Both the position numbers and the translations under genes were made by a program. The notes beneath the pieces were generated by a model, which was not told where the DNA came from, searched no databases, and was given only the letters and a program-made list of their open reading frames with translations. A stretch of 64,000 nt of DNA. Origin: Morchella semilibera (Eukaryota > Ascomycota > Pezizomycetes > Pezizales > Morchellaceae). Positions 12,108-23,522 of this stretch are shown piece after piece. The stretch covers positions 496,001 through 560,000 of the forward strand of contig WBVU01000017.1 in the NCBI GenBank assembly GCA_009192285.1. Direction: 5' to 3'. The stretch's first letter is position 1, and every line of letters begins with the position of its first letter.

Positions 12108-12521
12108 GATGGTGGTTTGTAAGGCTGGAAGAGCCTTCATGAAGGCTCTCACCTCCACTATATATTGTTCGATTCACACCATATCACCTTTGCTTTTTCT
12201 CGACAATTAGAGGTTTTTGGCGAGAAGCCTTTCGGACGGCTCGCTAAGACAGAATCAATTCTATAACTAACCTAAATAAGATAACACGATACCCAAATAG
12301 GCAACCATATATTCCCAAACATGCAAAATTGCAACTGCATCTCCAAAAAACAAAAAACAACTGCAGTCAACATCAAACCGCTTATCAGGCCTTCTAAGCT
12401 CTAATCAAGCCTTCTAAGCTCTAATCAAGCCTTCTAAGCTCCAATCAACGCCCCCCGGGCCTTCTAAACTCACACTAGGTCGCTAGAGTCCTCGGAGACA
12501 CGGTCATTGGCATCTCCGCCT
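12108..12521. repeat. Spacer with 20-bp tandem repeat
   Basis: Lies between the DUF6532-like gene and the first paralogue. At 12389-12448 the unit GCCTTCTAAGCTCTAATCAA occurs three times with minor changes. The rest holds element-specific AGGCTC words and an A-rich stretch. Confidence 0.6.
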
Positions 12522-13276
12522 TCACCATTGGGTGTGCCTAAACAGGTGATTTCTCTCGGCCTGGGTCCAAATACGTTCACGATCATAGTGACAAGACTCA
12601 AAGGTAATGGCATTTGGGTAGAGCTTTCTATAATGCTCATCGAGCCTTCTTCCAATCGCCGCGTACCTCTCGGAACGCTCATGCACCACCGCCTGGACCA
12701 TCTGGCACCCCTCATCAGTACGGGACATGGAGATATTCAAACCTGTTTGATCAACCTTATTCCTAAACATTAGCATTTCCTCCTCAACATCAAGCTCTAT
12801 TCCATCAATGTCGCCTCTAGTAAGGTGCTGATATCCTTCTAGTGAAGGTGTTTGAGGCATTTAGGTAGGCCCAGTAACGATTGCCGAAGGCCTGTGAAGC
12901 ACCGGACAGAGCCTTAAGGGTTTTGCCTCTGTGGTTTTGAACCAACCTTCCAGCTCTTCAGAATCTCCGATCTGCACATATTTCGGATTTGGGGGATAGG
13001 GTGCCTGCCCCCGGGGGGCCAAATTGGACAACGCCCCGTAGAAGGCTCGGAAAGCTCTCGCGGGGCTCCCTGGAGCTGCTGGTGGGGCCCGCTTTATTGC
13101 AAGTCTTTCTAAATCTTGCATAGACAACTCCTGAAGGATGTTAATAAAGGGGATAAGCGATCCGGGCCCGTACTAATCATAGTGGCGGTATATATCGCTG
13201 GTGATGCCTGTAACCCTTTCTGGGTCAATAATATGTATGGTTATTGCCGGCCTGTAGGGTATTCCCAAGGCCTGCC

Positions 13277-13910
13277 TGTGACGGAGTAACCCGGCGCAAA
13301 GAAGAAGATGACAATGATGACGCAGAGGAACTCGAGGAGCACAGTGTACTCGACGAGGGGGCCGATGAAGACAGGGACACCGCCGGGCGGGCACAAGCAC
13401 AGGCACCGGCGAAGACAAAGGCAAGAGCAAGGGCACAAGAGCACAGAGCAGGGAGAATGAGGACCGAAGGGACCTCGACGAGAACGATGAAGGATACTAA
13501 GGGTTTCCTCTTGTCAGAGGATCGAGTCTTTGGTACGAGAGGCTATGGCTTTAGAAATAAGAGTAGATTCCTATGTACTGAAATAACAGGAAGACGAGAC
13601 AGAGAGGAAAGAGAAAAAGAACTAAGGAAAACATCTATCCCCGCTATTTAACACACCTCCTCCACTAGTCCGCTATGACTCACACTCTTGCTCATAGACC
13701 CTCATAGAAACCCGTCGCTACCACACCTCGTAATCCTCCCCACCATCTCCGCTATTCTTCATTACCAATCCATCACGCCATCGAACCTCCTAGAACCTAA
13801 TGACGACAGCCTCCGCCTTGTACTCCCCACTCTCGCTTATTATTACCTTAACAACCACAATCGTGCATCGCCTACCAGACTGTCGGGACGACTGCCAAGA
13901 CGCCGGGACA
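13277..13910 (-). repeat. Gypsy 1 3' LTR
   Basis: 634 bp, TGTGACGG...CGCCGGGACA on the plus strand. I see no differences from the 5' LTR. Open frames within it are products of low-complexity LTR sequence, not genes. Confidence 0.95.
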
Positions 13911-13931
13911 GATCAGGTCCCCTCCAAGGGC

Positions 13932-16900
13932 CTAGCTCCTGATAGGCCGAGGTTTCGAAGGATATTGATCGTGAAATACTCTCCTAAAATCAGGACTATG
14001 CTCCAAATCACCCGAAGGTTGCCAGGACGCTTCTTCATATCCAACATATCTAACCAAGTACTCCACCCGTCGCCCCCTCTTCCGCGAATCCAATATCTCC
14101 GCTACTTCCCATTCAGTTTCTCCTTCAACTTCCACCGGTGGGGGTGGTTCAACAATTTGTCCAGGAATAGAATCCCCAACTGTCGGCGATAATAATGAAA
14201 CATGGAATACCGGATGTATTTTCATAGAGGCAGGTAATTCCAACTCGTAGGCATAAGGGCTCACAATTCGTTTGACCGGGTAGGGACCAATTTGTTTCCA
14301 GTCAAGTTTTTTCGAGGGTCGTTTTGTTTCGATATTTCGAGTCGAGAGCCAGACAAAATCGCCAACCGCATATCGAGGTGCTGGAGTCCGGTGTAAGTTG
14401 GCCATCTCCTCCTGTATCTTCTGCGCCCTGAACATCTCACTTTTCAGAAAATCAAACACCTGGGACATCTCCCGTGCCAACCCATTGGCCTGGTCCTCGT
14501 TCACCGTCTGTCCGTGCTGTAAGGGTCCGAATGTCATCCTCGGGTGTCTCCCATAGTTAGCCTGAAAGGGGGACATATTAGTAGTTTCAGAGATGTGATT
14601 ATTGGTAGCAAATTCAGCCAGAGGTAAAAAATCCACCCAGTTATCCTGTTGATATGATACATAACTACGGAGGTACTGTTCCATAATCGCATTGGTCCTT
14701 TCTGTTTGTCCATCGGTTTGAGGATGAAATGCTGTAGAGTAACGAGGGGCAATCTCCAGCCGTTCGCAGAGAACTTTCCAAAATTCAGCAGTAAACTGTG
14801 TCCCTCGATCGGAAACAATAGTCTCCGGTAGCCCATGTAACTTCCATACCTGCTCCAGGTATAGACGAGACAGATCCCTGGCGTTAACATTCTCCGTCGT
14901 GGGAATCAAATGTTTCATCTTTGTCAACCGATCCACCACTACCAGAATGGCATTAAATCCATGACTCTCCGGAAGTCCCGTTACAAAATCCATCGTGACA
15001 TCCGTCCAAGGTCCCTTGGGCACTAATAATGGGCGCAAAACTCCTTGTAGGGGATTATGGTTTGTCTTGCTCCGCCGACAGGTATGACAATTCTGGACAT
15101 AGCGGTCTGTATATTTCCGCATGGTTGGCCAATAATATTCCCGGCTGAGAAGTTCCAGAGTCTTTGATCGTCCAGGATGTCCAGCCGAGGGTTTATCATG
15201 ATACTCTCGTAGCAGATAGAGCTTGAGTTCATCAAGGTCAGGGACATAAAGTGTATTCCGATAAAGCAACAACCCCTCCTCGCTCTCTTTGCATTCAGCT
15301 AATGAAATCTCCTTCGATTGTCGAACGCCCTCTCGGAGCATAGATAAAATCTTGTTTGGAAAGCTATCACTCTGGTAAGCTTTATTAAACAAATCAAGTA
15401 CGGGAGACGATCCTTCAGCGGGTTCATTTGACAAAGAGCCCGCTAACAAACTTATCTTTGCATCTAAGTTCCCCCTCTTTAAAACTACTCGACTTTGTTG
15501 TTCCAATCTCTCATCCCCTTCCTTCGGTAAATCCTTAGGCCTCCTGGTCAAAATATCAACCTTCCTCCCCTGCTTCCCGGGCCTGTATTGAATAACGAAA
15601 TTAAATCGAGACAAAAACTCCGCCCAACGGGTTTGACGCCGGTTCAGCAATTTAGTTGACATAAAATACTCGAGATTGCGATGATCTGTGAGCACCCTTA
15701 CTTGAAATTGAGCTGTCTCCAGATGAGGTCTCCATTCTTCGAAACAGCGAATAATAGCCAGCAACTCTTTATCGTAAATTTCATAGTTGCATTCCGCAGG
15801 CGAATGTGTCTTGGAAAAGAAGGCGACCGGATGAAGTATTCCCTCGTCGTCGCGTTGTGATAATATTCCCGCCGACACATAATCTGACGCATCGGTTTCC
15901 ACAATAAATTCTTTCTCAGGGTCAGGATGCATCAATACGGGGGCAGTGGTGAAGGCCCTCTTGAGTTTCTGAAAAGCTTGTTCAACCTTTTGAGTCCACT
16001 CGAATCGTACATGCTTTTTCGTCAAAGCGGTTAAGGGCCGAGCCACTCGAGAGTAGGCATAGATAAAGCGTCGATAGAAATTGGCAAACCCAAGAAATTC
16101 CTGAATCTCCTTCACTGTTTTTGGCGCCTCCCAATCCACAATTGTTTGTACCTTAGCAGGATCCATCTTCATCCCCCTGGAGTCAAAATCATACCCAAAT
16201 ATTTGGTTTCTTGTACGCTAAATTCGCATTTCTCTGGTTTTAGGTGGACCTCGTTGGCTTCCAGGGCTTCTAGCACTTGCCGTACATCCTGTTGGTGTTG
16301 CTCCAATGTCTCTGAGTAGATAAGAATATCATCCAAATAGGCCGTCGCACAGCGGTCCAAAAAAGGCCGAAGAATATCATTAATCCAACGTTGAAAAGTA
16401 GCAGGAGCATTCGTCAACCCAAAAGGCATTACCAAATATTCCCAATGCCCATACCGGGTTCTAAAAGCCGTCTTCCATTCATCCCCCTCTTTAATCCTAA
16501 TCTGATTATAGCCCCAACGTAGATCCAGCTTTGTAAAATAGTTCGCTCGTGCCAAATTGGCCATAGTTTCTGGTGTAAGGGGAAGAGGATATCGATCCTT
16601 AACCGTAATGGCATTTAGCTTTCGATAATCGACACACAAGCGTAAGGAACCATTAGCCTTTTTAACAAATAACACCGGAGCACCAGCTGGCGAATTACTA
16701 GACCTGAGAAATCCTTTTTGCAAATTATCGGCCAGATAATCCCTCAACGCCTTCAATTCTTCCCGTGACATACTATACATGGGACCAAAGGGTGGGACTG
16801 TTCCTTCCTGGAGTTTAATCTCATGGTCATAAGGACGGTGTGGTGGTAGTCTAGAGGCATTGGTCTCATCAAACAGCTGTCGAAACCGCTGATAGTCAAT

Positions 16901-17527
16901 TGGAATCGTTCCATCAGGGTTGGCAGGCATTTCCAATATTTTATTGACAGCATAGAGGGTAGTCGAATAAATTTGCACAGTAGGGTCTTGCGACAGCTTC
17001 TTAAACGACCGAGGAGTAATTGCCGAAATATTGGTAACCGGCCTTTCTGGCGGTGAAGTCGAAATTCCTCGAGCAACAATAGGTTTGTGGTCGGCTATAC
17101 AGTGTTCAAGACACACTGATGATTGAAAACGAATCTCATTCCTTCCGCTATCAATCAAAACTCCATGCTTCCTCAGCCAAGGTATTCCCATCACAATCGG
17201 GTAATGCCCCAACTTGGTAACAAAGAACGGACACTCCTCCACATGTCCATTAATTTCCAATTCCAACGTCACCTTCCTGGTCACCTTCCCTGACTCAATA
17301 GGCCTTCCATCAATTACATCAATCTCCCTCTCAGTCCTCAAATTCTTCATCTTTAATTCATGGCGGCGCACAAAGTCTTCATCAATAAATGCATATCCCG
17401 ACGCTCCAGTATCAATCAAGGCATATGTGGGTACAATGGATTTTTTATTTTGTGAAATAGAACATACTACAATCAATTGATTCCCATCCATCTCCCCTTC
17501 TGATACTGAAAACGTTGAAATAGACAC
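13932..17527 (-). pseudogene. Gypsy 1 pol polyprotein (one frameshift)
   Basis: It lies in the -1 frame relative to gag, overlapping its end, so expression probably needs frameshifting or reinitiation. The order is aspartic protease (LIDTGASG), reverse transcriptase with YLDD, RNase H (ETDASDY), integrase with an HHCC zinc-binding part (CHTCRRSK) and a DDE core (MDFVTGLP, VSDRGTQF, HPQTDGQTER), and a C-terminal chromodomain (VEYLVRYVGY, SWQPSGDLEH). The frame breaks at about 16170, where a G run reads five G instead of the six needed to join PGG to MKMDP. With one base added the whole pol is open. It may be a real mutation or an assembly error. Confidence 0.9.
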
Positions 17528-17565
17528 CTGAGAGAAAACCTTTGGAGGTCCCTGAGCTATGCCGC

Positions 17566-18807
17566 CTAGGCCAGGGACGAATCTTTTAACTCCTCCTCGT
17601 CCGACAATACCTCCTCTTCCTTTTCCTTCTTTTCCTTTCTTGCTTCCAACAACGCTCCCTTCATCCTGGGTGCTGCCCTTCCCGAGGGCGAAAGTTTACA
17701 ATCTCTAACCAAATGTCCAACCCCCCCGCAGTAATAGCAGCGATTCTCCGCACGACGTGCCTCCCTTTCTCTGGGATCCGGGCGACGATAACTATTAGAC
17801 AAGTCCATGGGAACAGCTCCCCCAGGAGTATAGGAAGGGTGGGCCGCTGGCGCAGCATTCTTTGATGGTGGTTGGGGTGGTCCTCGTACGACTGGGGATG
17901 TTGCTGGTGCAACGGGGGGACGAGGAGCAAAGGGACGCGGAGCAGGAGCACTTGGAATCTGAAAACGAAATCTCCCCATCCTGGCCTGTAGTGCCCGTTG
18001 CTTATTATCAAGACGTTGAAGAAACAGCCCGCAGTCCTTAATTGTAGTTGGTGTTTCATTCTGAATCATCAGGGCCATTAGGTTCTGGTTAAGTCCTTCC
18101 AACAAACATTCAATTTTAGCCGCTTCGTTGAACTCAGAGTCGGCAGCATATCGCTGAAACTCTGTAAAGTACTTAGAAAAGGTGCGTTGGCGCTGCCTGA
18201 TCTCCCTCAAATTTCGAGCAGTAGTGGCGGCGCGGTCTGGATCCCCAAAAGCATTATCCAAAATTTCAAAAAACTCCGCCATGGAATCGAGAGCGATTCC
18301 TTCATCTGTAATATAAACTAAAAATTGATCCGCCGCCGGTCCTTCCAGTCGAGAAATAGAATACGCAAGTTGTTGAGCCGCGGTAGGAAAGCGATCCAAA
18401 TTAGCCGTGAGCTTAATCTGAAGTTGTCTCTGGAAGGTCCTGAGAGTCTTGCGATCGCCCCAGTATTTCTCCGGGTCGGGTAACTTCTCGGATTTGGATG
18501 GCTTGGTTAAGTCGTCGTGGAGCTCCTCTAAACCTCCTTTGACTCCTTCTTGCAGCTTCTTGATCTTAGCCCGTAGTCCCTGGATTTCTTTGTGGAACTC
18601 GGCCCGGCCTTGTTCGGTTTCGGAATGATGGGTGGTGATGTCGACCGCATATTGCTGGACCCCTCCGTGCGCTCTTTGGAGGAGGGCATACGCTTGCTTC
18701 GCTTCTTCCGTTGCGGCGGGGTCCACTTCAGGGTGAGCGACAAAGAACCCTTCGAGATCCGTATGGAGCTTTTGATAATTAAATGCATTGGTAGCAGGGG
18801 CGGTCAT
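17566..18807 (-). CDS. Gypsy 1 gag
   Basis: 413 residues from ATG 18807. A helical capsid-like region carries YWGDRKTLRTFQRQLQIKL and the usual gypsy Gag pattern around RQRQRTFSKYFTEF. Near the C-terminus is one CCHC zinc knuckle (CYYCGGVGHLVRDC), followed by a basic then acidic tail. It forms the particle that packages the element's RNA. The frame is intact. Confidence 0.93.
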   Translation of the reverse strand: MTAPATNAFNYQKLHTDLEGFFVAHPEVDPAATEEAKQAYALLQRAHGGVQQYAVDITTHHSETEQGRAEFHKEIQGLRAKIKKLQEGVKGGLEELHDDLTKPSKSEKLPDPEKYWGDRKTLRTFQRQLQIKLTANLDRFPTAAQQLAYSISRLEGPAADQFLVYITDEGIALDSMAEFFEILDNAFGDPDRAATTARNLREIRQRQRTFSKYFTEFQRYAADSEFNEAAKIECLLEGLNQNLMALMIQNETPTTIKDCGLFLQRLDNKQRALQARMGRFRFQIPSAPAPRPFAPRPPVAPATSPVVRGPPQPPSKNAAPAAHPSYTPGGAVPMDLSNSYRRPDPREREARRAENRCYYCGGVGHLVRDCKLSPSGRAAPRMKGALLEARKEKKEKEEEVLSDEEELKDSSLA

Positions 18808-18856
18808 GGTGAACTGTGGTGCGAGGAACTCGGACTGTGCTAGTCGAGTAAGGATG

Positions 18857-18868
18857 GTCTCGTCTTAG
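18857..18868 (-). promoter_or_regulatory. Gypsy 1 primer-binding site, probable self-priming
   Basis: Directly after the 5' LTR the sense strand reads CTAAGACGAGAC. The 10 bases AAGACGAGAC are the exact complement of GTCTCGTCTT inside the LTR (19183-19192 on the plus strand reads AAGACGAGAC), about 50 nt after a TTAAATA box and hence near the expected RNA start. This matches the Tf1 type of self-priming rather than a tRNA primer. I saw no TGG-type tRNA site. Confidence 0.7.
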
Positions 18869-19502
18869 TGTGACGGAGTAACCCGGCGCAAAGAAGAAGA
18901 TGACAATGATGACGCAGAGGAACTCGAGGAGCACAGTGTACTCGACGAGGGGGCCGATGAAGACAGGGACACCGCCGGGCGGGCACAAGCACAGGCACCG
19001 GCGAAGACAAAGGCAAGAGCAAGGGCACAAGAGCACAGAGCAGGGAGAATGAGGACCGAAGGGACCTCGACGAGAACGATGAAGGATACTAAGGGTTTCC
19101 TCTTGTCAGAGGATCGAGTCTTTGGTACGAGAGGCTATGGCTTTAGAAATAAGAGTAGATTCCTATGTACTGAAATAACAGGAAGACGAGACAGAGAGGA
19201 AAGAGAAAAAGAACTAAGGAAAACATCTATCCCCGCTATTTAACACACCTCCTCCACTAGTCCGCTATGACTCACACTCTTGCTCATAGACCCTCATAGA
19301 AACCCGTCGCTACCACACCTCGTAATCCTCCCCACCATCTCCGCTATTCTTCATTACCAATCCATCACGCCATCGAACCTCCTAGAACCTAATGACGACA
19401 GCCTCCGCCTTGTACTCCCCACTCTCGCTTATTATTACCTTAACAACCACAATCGTGCATCGCCTACCAGACTGTCGGGACGACTGCCAAGACGCCGGGA
19501 CA
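18869..19502 (-). repeat. Gypsy 1 5' LTR
   Basis: 634 bp. Contains a TTAAATA motif followed by a pyrimidine-rich stretch (TTCTCTTTCCTCTCT) where transcription may begin. It looks identical to the other LTR. Confidence 0.95.
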
Positions 19503-19943
19503 CTGCCAGAACTCCGGTGTGGTCTGCAGTTCGTTTGTGCGGGCAGGAGGTGCCCCGGAGGTGGGTGTATCTTTAACTTCATCATCTGCGCCCCCCAAAG
19601 CCCCACCATGGCGTTGGACTGTCCTGTTTCTCTTCTGGGATAGATCGATAATGAGGCGGAGGAGGGCTGCTTGGATCTTTATAGAGTCCTTTGAAGCCTT
19701 TGCTGACCATGTGGTCTTTAGCGCCTTGATGGCCCTGTGTTCCATGCAAAATTGACACAGATTGTTGAATAATTGTTCGCCCGAGGTGACCTTATTAACC
19801 CACCCTATTCTTACCATCTCGTCCGCGAGGTCGCTACAGAGAGCCTTATAGATAGCATCTTTTCCAGTCAATTGTAGGATTCTTTGGCAGTCGTGGATTG
19901 TCGTGCACTTGTACGTAGCAGCTGGTCTCCTGCGTGGTGGCAT

Positions 19944-20737
19944 GGTTGGAGCCCTTTCCGGGTTTGTGGGGCTTTTTTGGAGGTTTGGGGTAGGTGTTAA
20001 GATTTGAAGGGACGTTTAAAGACGCGGCTGTCAATGTCTTGAATATATAGCTTTAGAGTGGATACTGTACCATCTTAAATACTGTATAGTAATTCAAGAT
20101 CGAAGCCTTGAAAGGCCTCGAGTGGCCTGAAGAACCGTATGTTTGAAAGTGGCAGGTTTGAAAGTGGTAGGTTTGAAGACATGAAAACGGGTGAGCGGTG
20201 TTTATCTATAATCAAACCTCACTACATAGCGAATATCGTATCACATGATATCACTCGAATCAGGAGAGCAGAGGCACCAAGCGCACTAATTAGGGCTTTT
20301 GAAGCCATCTAAAGGCTCGAGGAGCCCCCTGCCCAGGAGAGCTTGGGAGGTTTCGCTTAATCATCAGCAGTCTCCGGAGATATCAGGAGGGCTTGGCGAG
20401 CCCTCAGGAGAGCCCAGGAGATTGGCAGGGATCACAGGAGACAAAAGATAAATCATATAATTATTGCTAAAACCTAAAGAGGTAACCGGGGTAAAATTAA
20501 GAACTGCATGTGCAAAAACAAAAAACTCCAATTCTCAAATGAAGGCTCCTCAAGCCTTCTAAACTACCTACAGAGGTTTGGGAGCCTATCACCGTCATCG
20601 CTGGTTTTATCCTCTGCACCTACAGGTGGTTTCAGTCAGAATAATAAGATTCATATAAATGCCATTCAGGAAGAGCATTCTATAATGCCCACCCCGATAA
20701 GTTCATGGATAGGGTATATTCAGACCTTCAAGTTCCT
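19944..20737. promoter_or_regulatory. Upstream region of paralogue A and inverted subterminal-like block
   Basis: 20030-20290 resembles the region upstream of paralogue B (23056-23330): both contain CTTGAATATA, ATCAAACYTCACTAC and ATGATRTCACTCGAAT in the same order. This looks like a duplicated promoter. 20310-20430 is an inverted relative of the subterminal repeats at 9180-9380. 20500-20560 resembles the 3' flank of paralogue A, marking a tandem duplication junction. Confidence 0.55.
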
Positions 20738-21557
20738 AATCCAAAAGCTCTATATCATTAATATCGTCCTCAGTCAGGTAATCCCATCTCTCTGGTGAAG
20801 GCGTTTGGGGCCTTTGAGTAGGCCCAGCTACGATTGCCGAAGGCCCATGAAGCACCGCACAAAGTCTTAAGGGGTTTGCCTCTGTGGCCCTGAGCCAACC
20901 TTCCAGCTCTTGATCGTCTCCGATCGGTACATATTCCGGATCTGGGGGATAAGCTGCCTGCCCCTGGGGTGCCGAATTGGACATCGCCCCGTAGAAGGCT
21001 CAAACAGCCCTATTAGGGCCCCCTGGAGCGGCCGGTGGGACTCGCTTCAGCGCGAGGGCTGCTAAATCATACATAGACATCACTTCGAGAATGCCGGTAA
21101 ATGGCGTAAGCGACGCAATCCCATACCAGTCGTATGGACGGTACGTATCGCTTGGGATGGCAGTAGCCTTCTCTGGGTCAATAACCTGTACGGTTATTGC
21201 GGGCCTGGGAGGTATTCCTAAATTCTCCCAGGACTTGAGTACCATCTTGTAATATCTCTCGTTATCCACCGCACTTTCCAAAGCTTCGTCATGTCGTTTG
21301 TCTATCCTTTTCCTCTTCTGTGATAGATCTACAATGAGATGGGCTAGGGCTGCTAGGATCTTTATAGTGTCCTCTGAAGCCTTTTCTAACCACTTGGGCT
21401 TCAAATTCGTGAGGGCCTTGTGATCCATGGCATATTCGCACAAATGATTGAATGAAGAATCACCCGACCTGGATTTATTCACCCACCCTGTCCTTGTCAT
21501 CTCATCGGCGAGGTCTTTGCGTTAAGCTTTATAGATACCATCCTTATCTAAGTGCAA

Positions 21558-22332
21558 CATCAGCAAACTCAACTTATGACTGTAGTCGCCCAACAGTCTC
21601 CCTGTCCCGGCGTCTTGGCATCTGTCCCGACAGTCCGGTAGGTGATGCATGGTTATGGTTGTTGTGGTAATGTTAAGCGAGGGCGGGGAATGCGAGTGGG
21701 AGGTTGTCGTCATTAGGTTCTAGGAGGTTCGATAGCGTGGTGGATTGGTAATATAGAATAGCGGAGATGGTGGGGAGGATTACGAGGTGTGGTAGCGACG
21801 GGTTTCTATGGGGTTCTATGAGGGAAAGTGTGAGTCATAGCGGACCAGTGGAGGAGGTGTGTTAAATAGCGGAGATAGATGTTTTTCTTAGGTTCTTTCT
21901 TTCTTTTCTCTCTGTCTCGTCTTCCTGTTATCTCGGTACATAGGAATCTACTCCTATTTCTAAGCCATAGCCTCTCGTACCAAAAGACTCGATCCTCTGA
22001 TCAGAGGAAACTCATAGTCTCTCTTATCGTTCTCGTTGAGGTCCATCTGATCCTCACTCTCCCTGCCCTGTGTCCTTGTGCCTTTGCCCTTGCCTTTGTC
22101 CTCGCCGGTGCCTGTGCTTGTGCCTGCCCGGTGTCGCCCTTGTCTTCGTCAGTCTCCTCGTCGCTCGGCGTGCCCCTCGGGCTCCTCTGCGTCATCATTG
22201 TCATCTTCTTCTTTGCGTCGGGTTACCCCGTCACACTCCCGGGTCTCCTGAGAGTCTCCTGAGACTTCTGGAGATTTTTTGAGTCTCCTGAGGCTCAGGG
22301 GACATCAGGAGACAAATGAAGTCTTGCTGATG
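21558..22332. mobile_element. 137-bp MITE (Plavaka-type ends), split by a solo LTR
   Basis: CATCAGCAAACTC...CTTGCTGATG. The two parts are 21558-21602 and 22241-22332, and they total 137 bp once the LTR and its duplication are removed. The flanking 2-bp duplication is AA, confirmed by the restored reading frame of paralogue B. Confidence 0.88.
21603..22235 (+). mobile_element. Solo LTR family A inside a MITE
   Basis: TGTCCCGGCG...CCCGTCACA, 633 bp, flanked by CTCCC on both sides (21598-21602, 22236-22240). It inserted after the MITE. Confidence 0.92.
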
Positions 22333-22370
22333 AAGATTCTCCGGTAGTCGTATGTGGTCTGGCAAATGTA

Positions 22371-22507
22371 CATCAGCAAGACTTCATTTGTCTCCTGATG
22401 TCTCCTGAGCCTCAGGAGACTAAAAAAATATCCAGGAGTCTCAGGAGACTCTCAGGAGACCTAGGAGACTGTTGGGTGACTCCAGTCACAAGTTGAGTTT
22501 GCTGATG
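22371..22507. mobile_element. 137-bp MITE in paralogue B
   Basis: CATCAGCAAGACTTC...GTTTGCTGATG with TA on both sides. Removing it plus one TA joins Lys-Tyr-Ile-Cys codons that correspond to the Tyr-Lys-Cys region of paralogue A. Confidence 0.92.
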
Positions 22508-23055
22508 TACTTGGCGGGCTGTTTGTATCGTGGTGCCATTTCAGGGGCCTCCTTGGTCTTTTGGACCTGCTTCCTAACTTGTGGGTCTAACCTGGGGGGT
22601 AGGGAACGTCGAGTCTTATGGGTAGGTGTCGTTGGGGGGGCGCCAGGGGCCACCGATAAGCCCTTGGGAGCCCTGGATCCTGAAGGCCCGGATCCTGAAG
22701 GCTCAGATCCTGGAGGGCGTAGAACGGGGCTTTTCGGAGGCTCCTCAGATGTTTTCGACTTTCTCTTCTGGGTGCTCCGGGTTATTTCTTCCTCTGACTC
22801 GATCTTTATGTAGGATGCAACACTACTGCTAGAGGCTGAACTAAGGCTGGAGTCCGAGCTCTCACTATCACTGTACTGCCTGGGGATTAATGGTCCGACC
22901 TCCTGTTTTTTGGATGCGTTTTTATCACTATGGGAGGATATGCGGCTTCGTTTTTGGCCTTGTTTAGGGCTTGCCGGGGTGTTGTCGGGGGTGTTTGGTG
23001 AGGGGTGCGGTTTGGATACCGACTTATAGAAAGAGGAAAAAAAGGCCTACTGTAT

Positions 23056-23484
23056 ATATGTCAATTGCTTGAATATAGAGCAATAGAGAGGATAAGATAC
23101 CATCTTATATCGTGTATTATAAACTCTTGAAGGCTTCCAGAGACTTGGAGATAGTGTAGTAAGCTTGAGACAGTGTATCGATCCTAGGGATGGATGGGGA
23201 TAGAAGTAGGAGAATAGGAGAACGCGGGGTATCTTCGATCAAACTTCACTACGTCATATATTGGATTAACAATTGAACATCATATTGAATCATATGATGT
23301 CACTCGAATATTGTGATCAGAACGTTAGTGCGATAAGATATGATCTATCGGTGCACGGGCCCATTTAGAGTGCCAACCTCCCCAAAGCCTCCCGGGCCTA
23401 GGAAGCTTAGGAGGCCCCCAGGGGCTCCAGAGTCTCCAAAGCCTCCAGAGCCTCCGAAGCCTCCGCCAATATTGACTATCAGCA
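23056..23484. promoter_or_regulatory. Shared upstream region between paralogue B and the transposase gene
   Basis: The two genes diverge from this 430-bp stretch, so it probably drives both. It holds ATCAAACTTCACTAC and CATATGATGTCACTCGAAT, which also occur upstream of paralogue A. 23366-23470 is a run of GCCTCC/AGGCCC words. I found no clear TATA box. Confidence 0.5.
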
Positions 23485-23522
23485 ATGAGATCACGATGTC
23501 CATTTTGCATACGGAGCTACGC

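Larger units (their letters stand above)
13277..19502 (-). mobile_element. Gypsy 1: full-length chromodomain Ty3/gypsy element
   Basis: It is 6,226 bp with 634-bp LTRs (13277-13910 and 18869-19502) that look identical by eye, flanked by the 5-bp duplication CTGCC (13272-13276, 19503-19507). Internal order on the minus strand is primer-binding site, gag, then pol with protease, reverse transcriptase, RNase H, integrase and chromodomain. A purine-rich tract ending GGAGGGGACCTGATC sits just before the 3' LTR. Identical LTRs imply a very recent insertion. The only visible damage is one frameshift in pol. Confidence 0.96.
12522..19943 (-). pseudogene. Plavaka-borne paralogue A (unknown function, split by gypsy 1)
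   Basis: Starts at ATG 19943, stops being continuous at 19503 where gypsy 1 is inserted, and resumes in the same frame at 13276 after removing one CTGCC duplication, ending at 12522. I do not recognise the family. A basic, Trp-containing helical core (DLADEMVRIGWVNK to DLSQKRNR) is shared with paralogue B, as are the later blocks RPAIT and RLCPVLHRPSAIV. Two in-frame stops break it: TAG 13173-13175, where B has Trp, and TAA 12861-12863, where B has Gln. Both fit a C-to-T change on one strand. No transposase or nuclease motif is visible. Confidence 0.65.
20738..23055 (-). pseudogene. Plavaka-borne paralogue B (unknown function)
   Basis: A Ser/Pro-rich N-terminal part is open on the minus strand from about 23049 through 22539. 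It runs into a segment aligned with the start of paralogue A (ATG 22539). Two MITEs (22371-22507 and 21558-22332, the latter split by an LTR) interrupt it, and removing each with one copy of its 2-bp duplication restores a frame that matches paralogue A. Stops at 21532-21534 (TAA) and 21000-21002 (TGA, Arg in A) break it further, and its C-terminus is shorter than in A. Function unknown. Confidence 0.6.

Noticed and set aside
13173-13651. Open frames rich in Pro/Leu/Cys/Val in many LTRs, here and near 7570, 18779, 22070, 35804, 47150 and 55915
   Set aside because: They are frames through the same low-complexity LTR end and recur in every copy in step with the DNA repeat. No domain is seen.
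18857-18868. tRNA-primed primer-binding site in gypsy 1
   Set aside because: No TGG start or recognisable tRNA 3' complement follows the LTR, while the match to the element's own LTR is exact.
21558-22507. Regularly spaced short repeats that could suggest a CRISPR-like array
   Set aside because: The repeats are MITE arms and LTR sequence with transposition footprints, in a eukaryotic genome. There are no spacers of even size.
23340-23520. Pro-rich plus-strand frame upstream of the transposase as a separate gene
   Set aside because: It is a translation of the GCCTCC word array. The transposase ATG at 23485 is in another frame and makes the zinc finger.
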